Of a DNA stretch of 44,533 nt, positions 43,354 through 44,533 are shown in pieces. The position numbers were made by a program, and so were the translations under genes. Where the stretch lies: positions 1 to 44,533 of the forward strand of contig WYEG01000010.1 of assembly GCA_009903935.1 (NCBI GenBank). Direction: 5' to 3'. This stretch comes from Caldimicrobium sp. (GTDB taxonomy: Bacteria; Desulfobacterota; Thermodesulfobacteria; Thermodesulfobacteriales; Thermodesulfobacteriaceae). The notes beneath the pieces were generated by a model. That model did not search any database, had not been told where the DNA came from, and worked only from the letters and a program-made list of their open reading frames with translations. Every line of letters begins with the position of its first letter. Positions within the stretch are counted from its first letter, which is position 1.

Positions 43354-44499
43354 CTATCTAAACAATATAAAAGACAATAAACCTCCAAAGACTACCACAT
43401 AAAGGATGTTAATGCCTTTATAAAGCACAAGAAGGCTTGCTATAAAGAAAAGAAGTTTAATGATATTCCAATCAATCGCAAAGCTTAGCTTAAAGGAGGC
43501 AAAAAGCAAAAGGGCACAAAAGGAGGCTAAAATTCCACTTTTTCCTCTTAAAAAGATAGGATTATTTCTTATTCTATCAGCAATTTTAGTTGAAAGTAGG
43601 TATACTACAAAAGAGGGAGCAAAGACATAAATCGTAGCTAAAATAGCACCAGAAAGTCCATAAGCTAAATATCCAACAAAGGTTGCAGTAATTAGGATGG
43701 GACCTGGAGTAACTTGTCCAAGAGCAATGCCATCCATAAAGGTTTTGCTATCAAGCAATTTCATGTTTTCTACTACTTCATGGAGCATAAGCGGTAAAGC
43801 GGTGTAAGCCCCTCCAAAGGCAAATAAGTTTATTTTTACCATCATTAAACTTAGTTGAAAAAGGTTGGTATTAAAAAAATATAGCAAAATTAACCCTAAG
43901 AATAGGATAAAGAATAAAAATAGAATCCCAGTTAAACTGATCGATTGAGTATGTATGATTTCTAAAGACATTGATTTATCCTTAAACAAAGCTTGAGATA
44001 ATAGAAAGCAAAGAATAAGAACAAGAAAGGGACTTATCCCCATCAATAGAAGAACAAAGGAAGCTAAGGCTATCAAAAATTCAACTTTAGACTTGACGAT
44101 GGATTTTGTAAAGCTTAAGAAGGCATTGGCAACGATGGCAACGACTATTACTTTTAGACCGTTGAAAAGGGAGATAACCTGCGGGAGGTTTGAGGTCTTT
44201 TGGTAGAGGGCGCTAAGGAAGAGCATAAGGAGAAAGGCAGGCAAAGCAAAGGCAACATAAGTGGTGATAGCTCCAACAATCCCTCTTAGCTTTACACCTA
44301 CAAAGCCTGCAACATGCATGGCGATAGGACCTGGAACTATCTGGGACAGGGCAACCCCTTCGTTGAAGGTTCTTTGGTCAAGCCATCCCTTTCTTTGCAC
44401 AGCAAGCTCTCGTATGTAAGCAACCATTGCCGGTCCACCAAAGGCCGTTAAGCCAAGCTTTAAAAAGGAGAAAAATAGGTCAAAAAGCGCAGCCTGCAT
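43354..44499 (-). CDS. chrA: Chromate transporter family protein (two CHR domains)
   Basis: 381-residue membrane protein made of two homologous CHR halves. The first (~1-185) has FGGPAMVAYIRELAVQRKGWL and GVALSQIVPGPIAMHVAGFVG. The second (~200-381) has FGGAYTALPLMLHEVVENMKLL and GIALGQVTPGPILITATFVGY. The repeated FGG-x10-14-W/L and Q-x-x-PGP motifs define the long-chain ChrA family. Members export chromate; others have no known substrate, and in an anaerobe another oxyanion is possible. It starts at ATG 44499 with a -10-like TAAAAT seven bases upstream and no ribosome site. It is the last gene before the window edge. Confidence 0.9.
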   Translation of the reverse strand: MQAALFDLFFSFLKLGLTAFGGPAMVAYIRELAVQRKGWLDQRTFNEGVALSQIVPGPIAMHVAGFVGVKLRGIVGAITTYVAFALPAFLLMLFLSALYQKTSNLPQVISLFNGLKVIVVAIVANAFLSFTKSIVKSKVEFLIALASFVLLLMGISPFLVLILCFLLSQALFKDKSMSLEIIHTQSISLTGILFLFFILFLGLILLYFFNTNLFQLSLMMVKINLFAFGGAYTALPLMLHEVVENMKLLDSKTFMDGIALGQVTPGPILITATFVGYLAYGLSGAILATIYVFAPSFVVYLLSTKIADRIRNNPIFLRGKSGILASFCALLLFASFKLSFAIDWNIIKLLFFIASLLVLYKGINILYVVVFGGLLSFILFR

Positions 44500-44506
44500 A
44501 ACATCT

Positions 44507-44514
44507 ATTTTATA
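44507..44514 (-). promoter_or_regulatory. Putative -10 element of chrA
   Basis: On the minus strand TATAAAAT occupies 44514-44507. Its TAAAAT hexamer ends seven bases before the ATG at 44499. The -35 position falls at or beyond the window edge and cannot be checked. No ribosome site separates it from the ATG. Confidence 0.35.
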
Positions 44515-44533
44515 CCAATAATTTTGAACCTTC

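Overview
The window reads as chromosomal DNA of a thermophilic, anaerobic, sulfur-metabolising bacterium, most like the Thermodesulfobacteria. That placement is inferred from gene content and protein style (short, Lys/Glu-rich proteins, tightly packed overlapping genes, a headless complex I operon, PhsA/PsrA-type molybdoenzyme, TauE-type permease halves, Hyp proteins). It has not been tested by a database search. I see no rRNA, tRNA, CRISPR array, insertion sequence or prophage. Coding density is very high and no stretch above 300 bases lacks a gene.

Layout. 1-2974 (minus): an HDOD protein with a decayed GGDEF domain, TlyA-type RNA methyltransferase, a universal stress protein and the start of a CcsA/ResC-like cytochrome c assembly protein cut by the window edge. 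3070-14280 (plus): a housekeeping run, proA, nadD, mutS, a LysM/AMIN peptidoglycan amidase, a DUF1343/NamZ-type muramidase, a DHH phosphoesterase, obgE and proB, most genes overlapping or nearly touching. 14312-21674 (plus): a PhnD-domain hybrid sensor kinase, dnaE and a sigma-54 activator. 36381-21630 (minus): one continuous 15-gene unit running USP, PhsA/PsrA-like molybdoenzyme, four-cluster Fe-S protein, then nuoB-D-I-A-C-H-J-K, an extra MrpD/NuoM-like antiporter subunit, an 81-residue membrane protein, a NuoL/MrpD-like subunit, nuoM and nuoN. 36617-38320 (plus): a TauE/SafE-type permease apparently split into two half-size genes. 38426-42522: hydrogenase maturation protease facing hypE-hypA-hypF. 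42675-44499: rsmI facing chrA.

Central observation. The complex I operon has no nuoE, nuoF or nuoG (the NADH-input module). In their place, 21-24 bases upstream of nuoB and on the same strand, stand a molybdoenzyme and a 16-Cys ferredoxin-like subunit. Neither has a visible export signal and no PsrC/PhsC membrane anchor is present. The arrangement parallels FdhF-HycB in formate hydrogenlyase and suggests a molybdoenzyme-fed, quinone-reactive complex I, possibly run in reverse. The membrane arm carries four antiporter-type subunits instead of three, and NuoK has Ser where family members have a conserved Glu. This is a hypothesis from gene order and residues, not a demonstrated complex.

Regulation. 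The 235-base gap between this operon and the split TauE genes contains phased GGAACA half-sites (three at exact 21-base intervals plus a fourth) and a good sigma-54 -24/-12 match reading toward the TauE genes. A GAFTGA-type sigma-54 activator is encoded at 20250-21674. Several first genes elsewhere (sensor kinase, rsmI, chrA, and less tightly the hydrogenase protease) have a -10-like hexamer only 7-9 bases before the start codon, which suggests leaderless transcripts.
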